Part shown: positions 1 through 8,613 of the stretch, in pieces | Position numbering within the stretch: position 1 is the first letter of the stretch | Layout: every line of letters begins with the position of its first letter | Origin: Actinomadura sp. KC06 | Lineage (GTDB): Bacteria > Actinomycetota > Actinomycetes > Streptosporangiales > Streptosporangiaceae | DNA length: 48,641 nt | Assembly (NCBI RefSeq): GCF_004348735.1 | Contig: NZ_SMKT01000057.1 | Coordinates: forward strand, 1-48,641 | Direction of reading: 5' to 3' | Translations under genes and position numbers: made by a program | The notes under the pieces: model-generated | What the model saw: only the letters and a program-made list of their open reading frames with translations | Database searches by the model: none | What the model was told of the DNA's origin: nothing

Positions 1-715
1 GGTGCCAGCGGGGCATTGGGACGACGCCCGGGGCGAGGAGGTCCAGGCCGGTGAGGAGGCGTTCGACCTCCGTGCGGTCGCGGAGGTACATGGGGATGCC
101 GCTGCGCGTGTACTCGCGGGCCAGGTCGCGGGACTCGGGGGCGAGGTCGCCGGTGGGGACGGTGAGGGCGACGTAGCTGCCGGAGGCGAGTGGGGCGACG
201 AGCGCGTCCACCAGGCTTTGGGCGTCCTCGACGAACTGGAGCATCGCGATCACCGTGAGGGCGACCGGGCGGGCGAGGTCTAGGGTCTCGTGGAGGGCGG
301 GGTCGCCGAAGAGTTCGTCCGGGGAGCGCATGTCGGCCTGGATGTAGGCGGTGCGGCCCTCGGGTGTGCTGGTCAGCAGCGCTCGGGCATGCGCGAGGAC
401 GATCGGGTCGTTGTCGACGTAGACGATCCGCGCGTCGGGCGCCGTCTCCTGGACGACCTCGTGCAGGTTCGGCGAGGCCGGGATGCCGGCGCCGATGTCG
501 AGGAACTGCCGGATGCCGAGGCTCGTGAAATGGCGGGCCATCCGCCGCATGCAGGCGCGGTTGGCGAGCATCGAGGTGCGCAGGCCCGGCCAGCCCTCCA
601 GCGCTTTCGCGGCGGTCTCGCGGTCGGCGGCGAAGTTCTCCGTGCCGCCGACGATGTAGTTGTAGACCCGTGCCGAGTGCGGACGGTCGGTCTGCAGGTC
701 GGGTTCGTCCGGCAT
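1..715 (-). CDS. SAM-dependent methyltransferase, DUF574 family (3' end outside window)
   Basis: The first 238 codons are visible; the C-terminus lies beyond position 1. The family has a Rossmann methyltransferase fold and is abundant in actinomycetes; substrates are mostly unknown. A SAM-binding motif I reads FLDIGAG at about residues 71-77, and an acidic motif YVDND at about 99-103 would hold the ribose of SAM. The N-terminal RVYNYIVGG segment is typical of DUF574. I chose the ATG at 713-715 because the family homology begins right after it. A second, shorter-diverged member is encoded at 7640-8482. Membership is clear from sequence; function beyond methyl transfer is not known. Confidence 0.88.
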   Translation of the reverse strand, partial: MPDEPDLQTDRPHSARVYNYIVGGTENFAADRETAAKALEGWPGLRTSMLANRACMRRMARHFTSLGIRQFLDIGAGIPASPNLHEVVQETAPDARIVYVDNDPIVLAHARALLTSTPEGRTAYIQADMRSPDELFGDPALHETLDLARPVALTVIAMLQFVEDAQSLVDALVAPLASGSYVALTVPTGDLAPESRDLAREYTRSGIPMYLRDRTEVERLLTGLDLLAPGVVPMPRWH

Positions 716-778
716 GGGCGGGTCCTGCCTTTCGCTCGGGGGCTCGTCCAGCCGTGGACTATAGCCCCGGAGCGCCGC

Positions 779-821
779 GTGGCGGCCCGGTCGCCTGCGG
801 GGCGAGCGGCCGGGCCGCCAC
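779..821 (-). terminator. Stem-loop downstream of the amidase operon
   Basis: A 12-bp perfect stem (779-790 with 810-821) encloses a second 5-bp stem (TCGCC with GGCGA). It lies between the end of the amidase gene (865) and the start of the next minus-strand gene (715), so it probably ends the fmd operon transcript. There is no U-tract, as is usual in actinomycetes. Confidence 0.6.
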
Positions 822-864
822 GGCGGTCAGGGCGGCGGACGCCGCGGGCCGCCCTGCGGTCGTG

Positions 865-2112
865 TCAGGACGAGACCGCGCACTGGCCGCGGTCTGCGCG
901 GCGCGGGCCGTCGGCCGTCGGGCGGATGTCGAAGTCGAAGATGGCCGTGGGCAGGTAGAGCGAGCAGCAGGCGTTCGGGATGTCGACGACGCCGCTGACC
1001 CGTCCCTCGATCGGCGCGGCGCCGAGCAGGAGGTAGGCCTGCTCGCCGCTGTAGCCGAACGTCTTGAGGTACTCGATGGCGTTCAGGCAGGCGTTGCGGT
1101 ACGCGATGGTGGCGTCGTTGTAGTAGTTGGTGTTGGTGTCGTGGTCGACGGAGATGCCGATGAACGAGACGAACTCCGTGTAGCGCGGCTCCACGTTGCC
1201 GGGCATGAAGATCGGGTTGGTGGTCACGCCGTACTTCTCCATGCCGCCCTTGATGAGGTCGACGTGGAAGTCGATGAAGCCGCCCATCTCGATGGCGCCG
1301 CAGAAGGTGATCTCACCGTCGCCCTGGCTGAAGTGCAGGTCGCCGCCGGACAGCATGCCGCCGGCCACGTGCACCGGGTAGAACACGCGTGCGCCGCGGG
1401 TGAAGTTCTTGATGTCGTGGTTGCCGCCGTTCTCGCGCGGCGGGACGGTGCGGGCGCCCTCGGCGGCGACCTTGGCCAGCGCGTCCCCGGTGAGCGGACC
1501 GGCGAGCGTCCCCGGCTCGAGCGGCGGCAGCGCGAGCGGCGGCACCCGGTTCGGGTCGGTGTCGATGAGCGCCTGCTCGCGGGCGTTCCACCGGGCCAGC
1601 AGTTCCGGGGACGGCGCCGTGCCGAACAGCCCGGGGTGCGTGATCCCGGTGAAGCTGACCCCGGGGATGTGCCGGGACGTGGCCTGCTGGCCGTGGAAGT
1701 CCCAGATGGCCTTGTAGGCGTCGGGGTAGTAGTCGGTGAGGAAACCGCCGCCGTTCTGCTTGGCGAAGATGCCCGTGTAGCCCCAGCCCTGCCCGGGCTT
1801 CGGCCCGGTCTCCTGCGGGACGGGCCCGAGGTCGAGGATGTCGACCACGAGGAGGTCCCCGGGCTCGGCGCCCTCGACGGCGATGGGCCCGCTCAGCATG
1901 TGGCAGGGCTGCAGGTCGACGTCACGGACGTCGTTCGCGGAGTCGTTGTTGCCGATCTGGCCGTCGGTCCACTCCCGGCATTCCACCCGGAACTCCGCCC
2001 CTGGACGGACGGTCGCCGCCGCGGGGATGTCCGGGTGCCACCGGTTGTGGCCGGGGACGTTCTGGTCGCGCATCGACCGGGCCTGGTCGACGCTGAACAC
2101 GACTTCTGGCAT
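865..2112 (-). CDS. fmdA: Acetamidase/formamidase family amidohydrolase
   Basis: 415 residues, the usual length for the FmdA/AmdA family, which hydrolyses formamide or acetamide to the acid plus ammonia in the cytoplasm. Family hallmarks visible include the N-terminal HNRWHPDIP region, the EWTDGQIGNND segment, GDLLVVDILDLGP, the NGGNHDIKNF stretch, and the C-terminal region with GGMLSGGDLHFSQGDGE. The ATG at 2110-2112 has a GGGAGG ribosome site a few bases upstream. It is the last gene of a three-gene minus-strand operon behind a zinc-ribbon protein and an AmiS/UreI-type channel, the classical short-chain amide utilisation set. Exact amide preference (formamide or acetamide) cannot be read from the sequence. 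Confidence 0.93.
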   Translation of the reverse strand: MPEVVFSVDQARSMRDQNVPGHNRWHPDIPAAATVRPGAEFRVECREWTDGQIGNNDSANDVRDVDLQPCHMLSGPIAVEGAEPGDLLVVDILDLGPVPQETGPKPGQGWGYTGIFAKQNGGGFLTDYYPDAYKAIWDFHGQQATSRHIPGVSFTGITHPGLFGTAPSPELLARWNAREQALIDTDPNRVPPLALPPLEPGTLAGPLTGDALAKVAAEGARTVPPRENGGNHDIKNFTRGARVFYPVHVAGGMLSGGDLHFSQGDGEITFCGAIEMGGFIDFHVDLIKGGMEKYGVTTNPIFMPGNVEPRYTEFVSFIGISVDHDTNTNYYNDATIAYRNACLNAIEYLKTFGYSGEQAYLLLGAAPIEGRVSGVVDIPNACCSLYLPTAIFDFDIRPTADGPRRADRGQCAVSS

Positions 2113-2135
2113 GAGTGCCCTCCCAGAGTTGTTGC

Positions 2136-2174
2136 GTGATCTGTTGAAAGTGCGGGTGATCTGTTGAAGTGCGG
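2136..2174. repeat. Tandem direct repeat (20 + 19 bp) in the amiS-fmdA gap
   Basis: Two head-to-tail copies of GTGATCTGTTGAAAGTGCGG (2136-2155) and the same unit lacking one A (2156-2174). The repeat fills almost the whole 62-bp gap between the channel gene and the amidase gene, ending exactly at the channel's stop codon. It may be a recent slippage duplication. Confidence 0.8.
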
Positions 2175-2804
2175 TCAGGGTCCGGTGGCGGGTTCGGCGG
2201 GCGCGCCTCCGGCGGTGTGCCCCCGCCGGGTCAGCGGCCACAGCCCGACGACGATGACGACGGTGCAGACCGCCCAGATCACGGCGTACTTGCCCGCGCT
2301 GGAGTAGTTGTCGGTCAGCAGCAGGAACGCCGGGAGCGTCGTCGTGCCCAGCGCGTTGGCGAGGGTCACCCATCCCGTGTAGTCGTTCAGTTCCGCCCGC
2401 TTGAGCCCCAGGAGGAGGAAGAACAGGAACCACAGGAAGGACCACGAGAGCCAGATGACCCCGAACGGGTAGTCCTTGACGTCGAAGAAGTTCACGGCCG
2501 AGAAGACGATCGCCGAGAACGACACGAACAGCGAGAACCAGCCGACGCCCGTGGAGTCGAGGCCGGCGAGGTTGCCGATGCCGACGTAGAGGTAGGTGAA
2601 GCCGAACAGGTAGATGCCGGCCGCGAAGCTGATCGCGGCCGTGTCGGTGCCCGCCTGGACCAGCAGGATCGTCGGGAACACGACCTGCATCGCGCCGACG
2701 AACAGGTTCAGGACCCCGGCGGATCGCGGGTCGACGCGGCCGAGGATCATCACCGCGTTGACGAAGAGCACCGCGCCGACGTAGAGCAGGCCTACGCTTG
2801 CCAT
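2175..2804 (-). CDS. amiS: AmiS/UreI family amide/urea channel
   Basis: 209 residues, nearly all hydrophobic, with about six transmembrane segments (starting at the N-terminal GLLYVGAVLFVNAVMILG). The family forms channels for urea or short-chain amides; AmiS accompanies aliphatic amidases and UreI admits urea. Typical features are the PFGVIWLSWSFLWFLFFLLL stretch and the loop GLKRAELNDYTGW. The ATG lies 9 bp after the zinc-ribbon gene's stop and is preceded by GGGGGTT. Encoded between fmdB and fmdA, it most likely brings in the substrate of the amidase. The C-terminal tail of about 15 residues is small, Ala/Pro/Gly-rich and cytoplasmic or disordered. Confidence 0.9.
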   Translation of the reverse strand: MASVGLLYVGAVLFVNAVMILGRVDPRSAGVLNLFVGAMQVVFPTILLVQAGTDTAAISFAAGIYLFGFTYLYVGIGNLAGLDSTGVGWFSLFVSFSAIVFSAVNFFDVKDYPFGVIWLSWSFLWFLFFLLLGLKRAELNDYTGWVTLANALGTTTLPAFLLLTDNYSSAGKYAVIWAVCTVVIVVGLWPLTRRGHTAGGAPAEPATGP

Positions 2805-2813
2805 GAGAACCCC

Positions 2814-3095
2814 CTAGGGCCGTGGTAGCAGCGCGTGGCGCGGATCGGACGGCGGGGCGGGGCGGCGCTCCGGCGGAGGCGCCGTCGTCACCACCTGGGG
2901 CTCGTGCCGGCTGGCCTCCTGGGCGTCCAGCGCCCGCGTGAGCGGGGCGCCGGGACGGGTGAGCGACGGTGCGGTGTAGACGCGGCGGGCGGTGCCGTCG
3001 CACTGGGCGCAGCGCTGCTCGGGGCGTGCCCGGCCCATCGGCAGCGCGAGGTCGAAGGGGCCGCAGCGCGCGCAGCGGTATTGATAGGTCACCAT
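2814..3095 (-). CDS. fmdB: FmdB-type zinc-ribbon protein
   Basis: 93 residues. The N-terminal half is a zinc ribbon with two Cys-x2-Cys knuckles (CARC near residue 8 and CAQC near residue 29) of the FmdB/CxxC_CxxC_SSSS regulatory family. The C-terminal half is a Pro/Arg-rich tail without a recognisable fold. The ATG at 3093-3095 has a GGGAGG site eight bases upstream and begins directly with the VTYQYRC motif, so longer in-frame starts are not needed. It is the promoter-proximal gene of the amidase operon. FmdB was named as a putative regulator of formamidase expression; a direct DNA-binding role is not shown by this sequence. Confidence 0.85.
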   Translation of the reverse strand: MVTYQYRCARCGPFDLALPMGRARPEQRCAQCDGTARRVYTAPSLTRPGAPLTRALDAQEASRHEPQVVTTAPPPERRPAPPSDPRHALLPRP

Positions 3096-3122
3096 GACGG
3101 GCCTCCCGGCTGCCCATATGCT

Positions 3123-3163
3123 TACTTTCTGACGAAAGTATTTCTTCCGGAAGCATCCGTCAA
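3123..3163 (-). promoter_or_regulatory. Promoter and candidate operators of the fmdB-amiS-fmdA operon
   Basis: On the minus strand a -35 box TTGACG (plus 3158-3163) and a -10-like TACTTT (plus 3135-3140) are separated by exactly 17 bp, placing transcription start about 35 bases before the fmdB ATG. Two palindromes overlap it: CTTCCGGAAG (3144-3153) inside the spacer, and TACTTTC-TGAC-GAAAGTA (3123-3140) covering the -10 box and the start site. Both are perfect. This geometry suits repressor binding; the regulator is not encoded next to it. Confidence 0.6.
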
Positions 3164-3200
3164 TGATGTGATGCAGGTCTTCCCGATCCGTGCGCGGCAA

Positions 3201-3430
3201 ACCGCCTCGCGGCGAGGATTCGGCACCGCGGCCGCGGACCGGGTCACGGAGTGCGGGCCGGAGCCGTGCGATGACGTCCTGGTATGGGTTTCGGGAGCCG
3301 TGTTGCGCCGCCCGCCGCGGCCCGGCTCATGCGGGCCGGCGGCGCAGTGCGTGGCCGCTACCGGACGGCGGTGGACGGCGCGGTCGTTCGGGCCCTAAGT
3401 ACTGTCGAGCGGAATAGTTCCAACCTGAAC
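3201..3430. other. Intergenic region without a supported gene
   Basis: The stretch between the fmd promoter and the hairpin behind the CocE-family gene holds no open frame with a convincing ribosome site or family match. I see no clear promoter or repeat in it. Confidence 0.5.
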
Positions 3431-3470
3431 GGTGCCCCGTGCCCGCCGGCGAGCGGCGGGCCGGGGCACC
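3431..3470 (-). terminator. Hairpin after the CocE/NonD hydrolase gene
   Basis: Stem of 9 bp (GGTGCCCCG with CGGGGCACC) continued by 7 bp (CCCGCCG with CGGCGGG) across a small asymmetric internal loop. It lies 12 bp beyond the hydrolase stop codon on the minus strand. No U-tract follows. Confidence 0.65.
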
Positions 3471-3482
3471 GTCCGGGAGGGG

Positions 3483-5351
3483 TCAGCCGATCGGCCGCGG
3501 CATGATCGGCAGGGTGATCGAGGACGGGCGCTCGGCGTCGTGGAAGACCGTCTGATCGGCGACCTTCGTCCTGGTGTCGGTGCCGAACGTCTTCCCCGTG
3601 TTCGGGTTGCGGTCGAACATCGGGAAGTTGCTGCTGGAGATCTCCAGCCGGATGCGGTGGCCCGCCTTGAACACGTTGCTGGTGGGCCACAGCTTGATCG
3701 TGTACTTGTACACCTTCCCGGGACGGATCAGCGACGGGCGCTCCAGCGACTCCCGGTACCGGGCCCGCTGGATCCCGTCCCGGATCATCATCGAGCTGCC
3801 GTCCGGGTGGACGTCGGTGAGCTTCGCCGTCCAGTCGGTGTCGCGGGCGGAGGACGACGCGTACAGCGTCACCGAGATCGGGCCGGTGACCTCGGTGTCC
3901 TTCTCCAGCGGCGGCGTGCTGTAGACGAGGACGTCCCGCCGCTGCTCGATGAGCCGCTGGTCCTGGACGCCGCCGGGCACCGAGCTCTGGAACCGTCCGC
4001 CGAAGCTCGGCACCGGGTTCTCCGGGTCGTACCGGTAGCGGTCGGCCGCCTCCTTCGCCGGACGGCCGGTGCTGAGCGTGCCGCCGCCGGTCAGCGTGTT
4101 CGCGTCACCGTTGCTGTGCAGGTAGTACGTGGTGTAGTCGGTGCCGGGGATCGGCCAGGAATCCGCCGTCCGCCACTTGTTGGCGCCCATCACGAAGATC
4201 TTGACGGCGGGGTCCTTGTCCAGGCCGTTGCGCTTGCCCTTGAGCCAGTAGTCGAACCAGCGGAGCTGGACCTCCTCGATCGAGACGACGGCCTCCGGCC
4301 CGAAGTCCATCACGCCCGACCTGCGGCCCGAGCTGCCGTGGCCCCACGGGCCGATGAGCATCTTCGCGCCCTCGCGGGCCGTCTTGGACCCGCCCTTGGC
4401 GCGCATCCCGGCGAAGTTCTCGACCGTCCCGTCGAGGAAGATGTCGTACCAACCCCCGTAGTTCAGCGCCGGGACGGTGATCTGCGGGTACCGGTCGCGG
4501 ATGCTCCAGCGCTTCCAGTAGGCGTCGTTGCTGGGGTGCTTGACCCAGTCGTAGTAGTAGGGCGCGACGCGTTCGTCCTTGGGGTAGAGCGGCGGCCACT
4601 TGTTCAGCGGCAGCGACCAGTACCACTTCCTGAACAGGTCCCGGGACGCCTGGCTCATCTCCGCGCTCAGCTTCGCGCCGTCGGGCAGGCGGTCGACGGC
4701 GCTGTTGGCCAGCGAGAACAGCGGCCAGTCCTGGGTGAACGACTGGTACATCGCGCCGCCCTCGTACGTCCACCCGTCGTAGGCGTCGGACGAGGTGAAC
4801 GCCGGGACGATGGTGACCAGGTGCGGCGGCCGGAGGGTGGCGGGGAGCCACTGCGTCAGCCCCGGATAGGAGAAGCCGTACATGCCGACCTTGCCGTTCG
4901 AGCGCGGCAGCCGCGCCGCCCACTCGATGGTGTCGTAGCCGTCCGTGGCCTCGTCGCGGTAGGGGTAGAAGGTGCCGTCCGACTTGTACTGCCCGCGGAC
5001 GTCCTGCGCGACGACCATGTAGCACGCGGCCGCATAGAAGTCGGGGTCGGCGTAGAAGATGTTCTCCGCGCGCTCCTTGTTGTAAGGCAGCCGGATCAGG
5101 ATGACCGGGTAGTCCTCCTTCCCCTTCGGGGTGAACACGTTGGAGCGCAGGACGGTGCCGTCCCGCATGGTGGTGGGGACGTCCTTCTGGACGGTGAACT
5201 CGCACTTCTCGCCCGCCGCTCCCGTGCCGCCGGCGGCGCTGGCGCCGGGGGCGGCCGCCGCGCCGGCCAGCACCACGACCGCCGCCCCGAGGGACAGCTT
5301 CCGGCCCCGGCCCGCTCCGGCCGGTCTGGTGATACGCCGTCTTGATCTCAT
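3483..5351 (-). CDS. Exported CocE/NonD-family (X-Pro dipeptidyl-peptidase S15-like) hydrolase
   Basis: 622 residues. A Sec-type signal peptide with an Arg-rich n-region and an Ala-rich core spans about residues 1-40. The S15-like alpha/beta hydrolase domain follows: the nucleophile lies in GMYGFSYPG (Ser161), preceded by the DVRGQYKSDG loop; a WGHGSSGRRSG segment lies before the C-terminal domain. The last 200 residues form the jelly-roll X-Pro dipeptidyl-peptidase C-terminal domain (from about PVSVTLYASSSARDTDW-like residues to the end). Members hydrolyse esters (cocaine esterase, glutaryl amidase) or X-Pro peptides; which applies here is unknown. Transcribed away from the carboxylesterase at 5944. 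A hairpin directly downstream suggests a single-gene transcript. Confidence 0.88.
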   Translation of the reverse strand: MRSRRRITRPAGAGRGRKLSLGAAVVVLAGAAAAPGASAAGGTGAAGEKCEFTVQKDVPTTMRDGTVLRSNVFTPKGKEDYPVILIRLPYNKERAENIFYADPDFYAAACYMVVAQDVRGQYKSDGTFYPYRDEATDGYDTIEWAARLPRSNGKVGMYGFSYPGLTQWLPATLRPPHLVTIVPAFTSSDAYDGWTYEGGAMYQSFTQDWPLFSLANSAVDRLPDGAKLSAEMSQASRDLFRKWYWSLPLNKWPPLYPKDERVAPYYYDWVKHPSNDAYWKRWSIRDRYPQITVPALNYGGWYDIFLDGTVENFAGMRAKGGSKTAREGAKMLIGPWGHGSSGRRSGVMDFGPEAVVSIEEVQLRWFDYWLKGKRNGLDKDPAVKIFVMGANKWRTADSWPIPGTDYTTYYLHSNGDANTLTGGGTLSTGRPAKEAADRYRYDPENPVPSFGGRFQSSVPGGVQDQRLIEQRRDVLVYSTPPLEKDTEVTGPISVTLYASSSARDTDWTAKLTDVHPDGSSMMIRDGIQRARYRESLERPSLIRPGKVYKYTIKLWPTSNVFKAGHRIRLEISSSNFPMFDRNPNTGKTFGTDTRTKVADQTVFHDAERPSSITLPIMPRPIG

Positions 5352-5943
5352 CCCCGCATCCCTTCCGGTCGATCACTCGACGTCGTCGGGCGGAGCATCA
5401 CATGATCACGAGCGCTGGTCAGGAGGGGTGGGAGGCGGCTGCGCCGAACCGCCGGCCAGGCGCGTCGAGCATCGGGGCCGGCTGCGGCGAGCGGTCGGGA
5501 ACGCACGATGAGCCGTGCGATTTGCGTGGATTGTCCCGATCCATCGGGCGAACGGCGACCGGCCGCGGAAATTCGGGCCCGAACGACCGCCCGTCGCAGG
5601 GATCCGACCGCTCATCGATCCCCCGCGCCGGTCGCCGCGCCCAGGTGGCCGCTGGCCGAACGCGGCGCCACCGGACTCTATCCGGCTTCAGAACGCCAAT
5701 TTAATCTTCGATTCACCCGCGATCATCATGCGCGCGCACACTATCCGGCAGAAGTAAAGGCGCTACTGCCCTCGTCGGCCCCTGAGACAGATCCGTACCC
5801 CGCTCGTCACGCCACGTACCCGGACAGAGAGCGTCCGGAGCATTGCCGTTCCCGGTGGCGTGGCCGACTTCCCGCGACCCCCGGCGCCCTCCATTCGATC
5901 GGCGGCGCCGCCCATTCCCCCGCGCGAGAAAGAGAAGGTCGGC
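5352..5943. other. Divergent intergenic region (592 bp)
   Basis: It separates two exported hydrolases read in opposite directions, so it must carry both promoters. An AT-richer island at about 5695-5760 (CCAATTTAATCTTCGATTC and following) stands out from the GC-rich background and is the likely promoter zone of the plus-strand esterase. A short inverted repeat GTCGA-tcac-TCGAC (5368-5381) lies just upstream of the minus-strand gene. Open frames here are GC-rich shadows without ribosome sites. No gene is supported. Confidence 0.45.
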
Positions 5944-7590
5944 ATGGAGCCGAAGAAACTCCGATGGCCCGCGATCATCGCGGCCGCGGCGGCGGCGATG
6001 ATGATGTTCGCCGCCCCGCCGTCCGCGGCCCGCACCTCCCCCGCGTCCGCGACACAGTCCAAAACGGCCGAAGCGGCCGAATGCGCGCCGGGAACGACCG
6101 TCCACACGGACAAGGGACCCGTGTGCGGGACGGTCTCGAACGGTGTCGCGTCCTGGCTCGGAATCCGGTACGCCGCCGCGCCGGTCGGCGATCTGCGCTG
6201 GGCGCCGCCCGCGCCCGCACCCGCCTGGACCTCGACGTTCCCGGCCACCGAGCGGGGCAACAACTGCCCGCAGGCGGACGGTCTCGGCGCGGGGTCGGTC
6301 AATGAGGACTGCCTGAACCTGAACGTCCGGGCGCCGGAGAACGCCGGTTCCAAACGGCTGCCGGTGATGGTCCAGATCCACGGCGGCGGATTCCGGTTCG
6401 GCACTCCCGCCGACGGAAGCCATCTCGTCCGGTCCGGCAACGTCATCTCGGTGGAGCTGCACTACCGGCTCGGCATCTTCGGATTCATGGCGCACAAGGA
6501 CCTGGGCCGCAACTCCGGCAACTACGCGTTCCAGGACCAGCAGGCGGCGCTGCGCTGGGTGCAGAAGAACATCGCCAGATTCGGCGGAGACCCGGGCAAC
6601 GTGACCATTTTCGGGGCGTCCGCCGGAGGGTCGAGCGTCTGCGCCAACGCCGTTTCGCCCACCGCGAAGGGACTGTTCCACAAGGGAATCGCGCAAAGCG
6701 GCGAATACAACTCGCTGCTCGGGACGACCAACACGTCATGGCAGCCGCAGGACTGCAAGTCCGAACTGCCCACCGCGGACGAGGCGCACCGGATCAATGA
6801 GCGGTTCGCGGCCGCCGTCGGCTGCGGCGACGCCGCCGACACCGCCGCCTGCCTGCGCCAGGTGCCGGTGAAGACGCTGCTCGACAAGTCCGGCAACGGG
6901 ATGGGCCCCGACCAGGGCACGATCGCGCCGGTCGTCGACGGCAAGACCCTCACCATGTCGATGGGGAAGGCGCTCGCCACCGGCCGCATCAACGACGTCA
7001 CGCTCATGCACGGCGTTGACCGCGACGAGACCCAGCTGGCCTCCGCCAACACGCCCGCCGACTACCAGCGGATGGTGCGGGAGCAGTACGGGCGGTACGC
7101 CCCCCAGGTGTTCGCCCGGTACCCGCTCGACCGCTTCCCCGACCCGTCGGCGTTCATCGCCTACCGGACGATCGTCGCCGACTCCAACTCGGTCTGCCCG
7201 TCCCTGCTCAACCACCGGCGGATGTCACGCCATATCAATGTGTACGCCTACCAATCCGACAACGCCGATGCCCCGCCCGCGAGCTTCCTCGACCAGACCA
7301 AGCCGAACGGCGCCTTCCACGTCCTGCTGAACCAATTCCTGTCGCCCCGTCCGGGCGCGCAGCTGACCCCGAACCAGCAGGCGTTCGGCGCGCAGATCAC
7401 CGCCCAGTGGACGGGTTTCGCCCGCACCGGCAGCCCGACCGTGAAGGGCGCGCCGTGGTGGCCGCGATTCACCCGCCACAACCCGGACGTGATGTCCCTG
7501 GCCCCGGCAGGCGACAGTGAGCTGACCCGCGAAATCGGACGCCAGCACCACTGCGACTTCTGGGACCGGCTGACCCCTTACAACCGCTGA
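5944..7590 (+). CDS. Exported type-B carboxylesterase (COesterase family)
   Basis: 548 residues. The ATG at 5944 is preceded by a GAGAAGG site and followed by a signal peptide (n-region EPKKLR, hydrophobic AIIAAAAAAMMMFA). The catalytic domain shows the oxyanion-hole motif HGGGF, the nucleophile elbow GASAGGSS (Ser226; many relatives have GESAGG), a likely acid around GVDRDETQ and a likely histidine in GAFHV. Several Cys pairs suggest disulphides, fitting export. The enzyme should hydrolyse carboxylic esters outside the cell; natural substrate unknown. It is a clear paralogue of the esterase at 39424-41058, sharing layout from CGxxxxG at the N-terminus to the HHCxFW ending. An upstream in-frame start at 5860 would add a Pro-rich stretch before the signal peptide and is rejected. 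Confidence 0.92.
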   Translation: MEPKKLRWPAIIAAAAAAMMMFAAPPSAARTSPASATQSKTAEAAECAPGTTVHTDKGPVCGTVSNGVASWLGIRYAAAPVGDLRWAPPAPAPAWTSTFPATERGNNCPQADGLGAGSVNEDCLNLNVRAPENAGSKRLPVMVQIHGGGFRFGTPADGSHLVRSGNVISVELHYRLGIFGFMAHKDLGRNSGNYAFQDQQAALRWVQKNIARFGGDPGNVTIFGASAGGSSVCANAVSPTAKGLFHKGIAQSGEYNSLLGTTNTSWQPQDCKSELPTADEAHRINERFAAAVGCGDAADTAACLRQVPVKTLLDKSGNGMGPDQGTIAPVVDGKTLTMSMGKALATGRINDVTLMHGVDRDETQLASANTPADYQRMVREQYGRYAPQVFARYPLDRFPDPSAFIAYRTIVADSNSVCPSLLNHRRMSRHINVYAYQSDNADAPPASFLDQTKPNGAFHVLLNQFLSPRPGAQLTPNQQAFGAQITAQWTGFARTGSPTVKGAPWWPRFTRHNPDVMSLAPAGDSELTREIGRQHHCDFWDRLTPYNR

Positions 7591-7601
7591 CCGTCAATCC
7601 T

Positions 7602-7637
7602 GAATCGGGCGCCGGCGTTCCCGCCGGCGCCCGATTC
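7602..7637. terminator. Perfect 16-bp hairpin between convergent genes
   Basis: Arms 7602-7617 and 7622-7637 are perfectly complementary with a TTCC tetraloop. It lies between the stop of the plus-strand esterase (7590) and the stop of the minus-strand methyltransferase (7640), so it probably works in both directions. Confidence 0.85.
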
Positions 7638-7639
7638 GG

Positions 7640-8482
7640 TCATGCGGTCTTCTTGGCCACTCCGCCCCAGGCGTCCACGACCGCCGAAGGGGCGAGCGGA
7701 TTGTGCTCAGGACGCCATTGGTGAATCTGCACGACACCCGGATCGACCGGTTCCAGGCCGTCGAGGAAACGGCTGATCTGCTCGGGGCTGCGCAGATGGT
7801 AGGGGACGGACCCGCCCTCGTTGTAAAGGCGGATGGCCTCCACGTAGGCGAGGTCGGTATCGGTGCCGTCGTACACCGCCAGGAAGCTTTCCGGAGGGAG
7901 AGCGGCCGTGAGCCTGCCGATGATCGAACGGGCGCGCTCATCGTCCTCGGTGATCGGGACGTGCCCCAGCACGCCCATCAGCATCAGGGCGATCGGACGG
8001 TCGAAGTCGAGTTTCGTCCGGGCGACGTCGAGGATGGCTTCCGGTTCGTTCAGATCGGCGTCGATGTAGTCGGTGCCCTCGACCCGCTTGCTCGTCAGCA
8101 GGACCCGCGCATGGGCGAGGACCAGCGGGTCGTTGTCGACGTAGACGATGCGGGATTCGGGGGCGACCCGCTGCGCGACCTCGTGGGTGTTGTCGTGGCT
8201 GGGCAGCCCGGTGCCGATGTCGAGGAACTGCCGGATCCCCTCGTCCTCGGCCAGATGGCGGACGACCCGGGAGATGAAGTACCGGGAGACGCGGGCCATG
8301 TCCTTGATGGCCGGGTAGATCGCGGCGAACTGCTCACCGGCTTCCTGGTCGATGGGATAGTTGTCCTTTCCGCCCATCCAGTAGTTCCAGATGCGGGCGG
8401 AGTGCGGCACGGACGCGTCGATCCCCGCCAGCAGATCCTTTTCGGCCTCGCGCCAGGAGAACGCGTCGTCGCCGGAACTCAT
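7640..8482 (-). CDS. SAM-dependent methyltransferase, DUF574 family
   Basis: 280 residues, complete. Motif I FLDIGTG lies at about residues 86-92, the ribose-binding YVDND at 114-118, and the family-typical IWNYWMGGKDNYP segment at 31-43. The ATG at 8480-8482 was chosen because GGAGG lies five bases upstream; two earlier in-frame ATGs (8494 and 8539) lack family sequence. It follows the XRE/DUF5753 regulator on the same strand by 131 bp and may be controlled by or cotranscribed with it. It is more distant from the copy at 1-715 in its C-terminal half. The methyl acceptor is unknown. Confidence 0.9.
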   Translation of the reverse strand: MSSGDDAFSWREAEKDLLAGIDASVPHSARIWNYWMGGKDNYPIDQEAGEQFAAIYPAIKDMARVSRYFISRVVRHLAEDEGIRQFLDIGTGLPSHDNTHEVAQRVAPESRIVYVDNDPLVLAHARVLLTSKRVEGTDYIDADLNEPEAILDVARTKLDFDRPIALMLMGVLGHVPITEDDERARSIIGRLTAALPPESFLAVYDGTDTDLAYVEAIRLYNEGGSVPYHLRSPEQISRFLDGLEPVDPGVVQIHQWRPEHNPLAPSAVVDAWGGVAKKTA

Positions 8483-8613
8483 CGCAGCCTCCATCGGTGC
8501 GTGCCCGCCGCCCTTCACCGGGGGGAAGCGGGGCTTCACGGGAATCCGTTCCGCGCAAGGAAATCAAGCGGGCGACGGGGTGGCAACCCGCCGGACGGCC
8601 ACTTTCCGATACG

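Noticed and set aside
865..3156. A single 763-codon frame covering the whole amidase operon region
   Set aside because: Its first 348 codons run antisense to no family and cross the AmiS and FmdB genes in another frame; the amidase starts at 2112 with a good ribosome site.
3432..5345. Long plus-strand open frame opposite the CocE hydrolase
   Set aside because: Arg/Val/Gly/Asp-rich shadow translation without ribosome site or known motif; the minus-strand gene has a full domain set.
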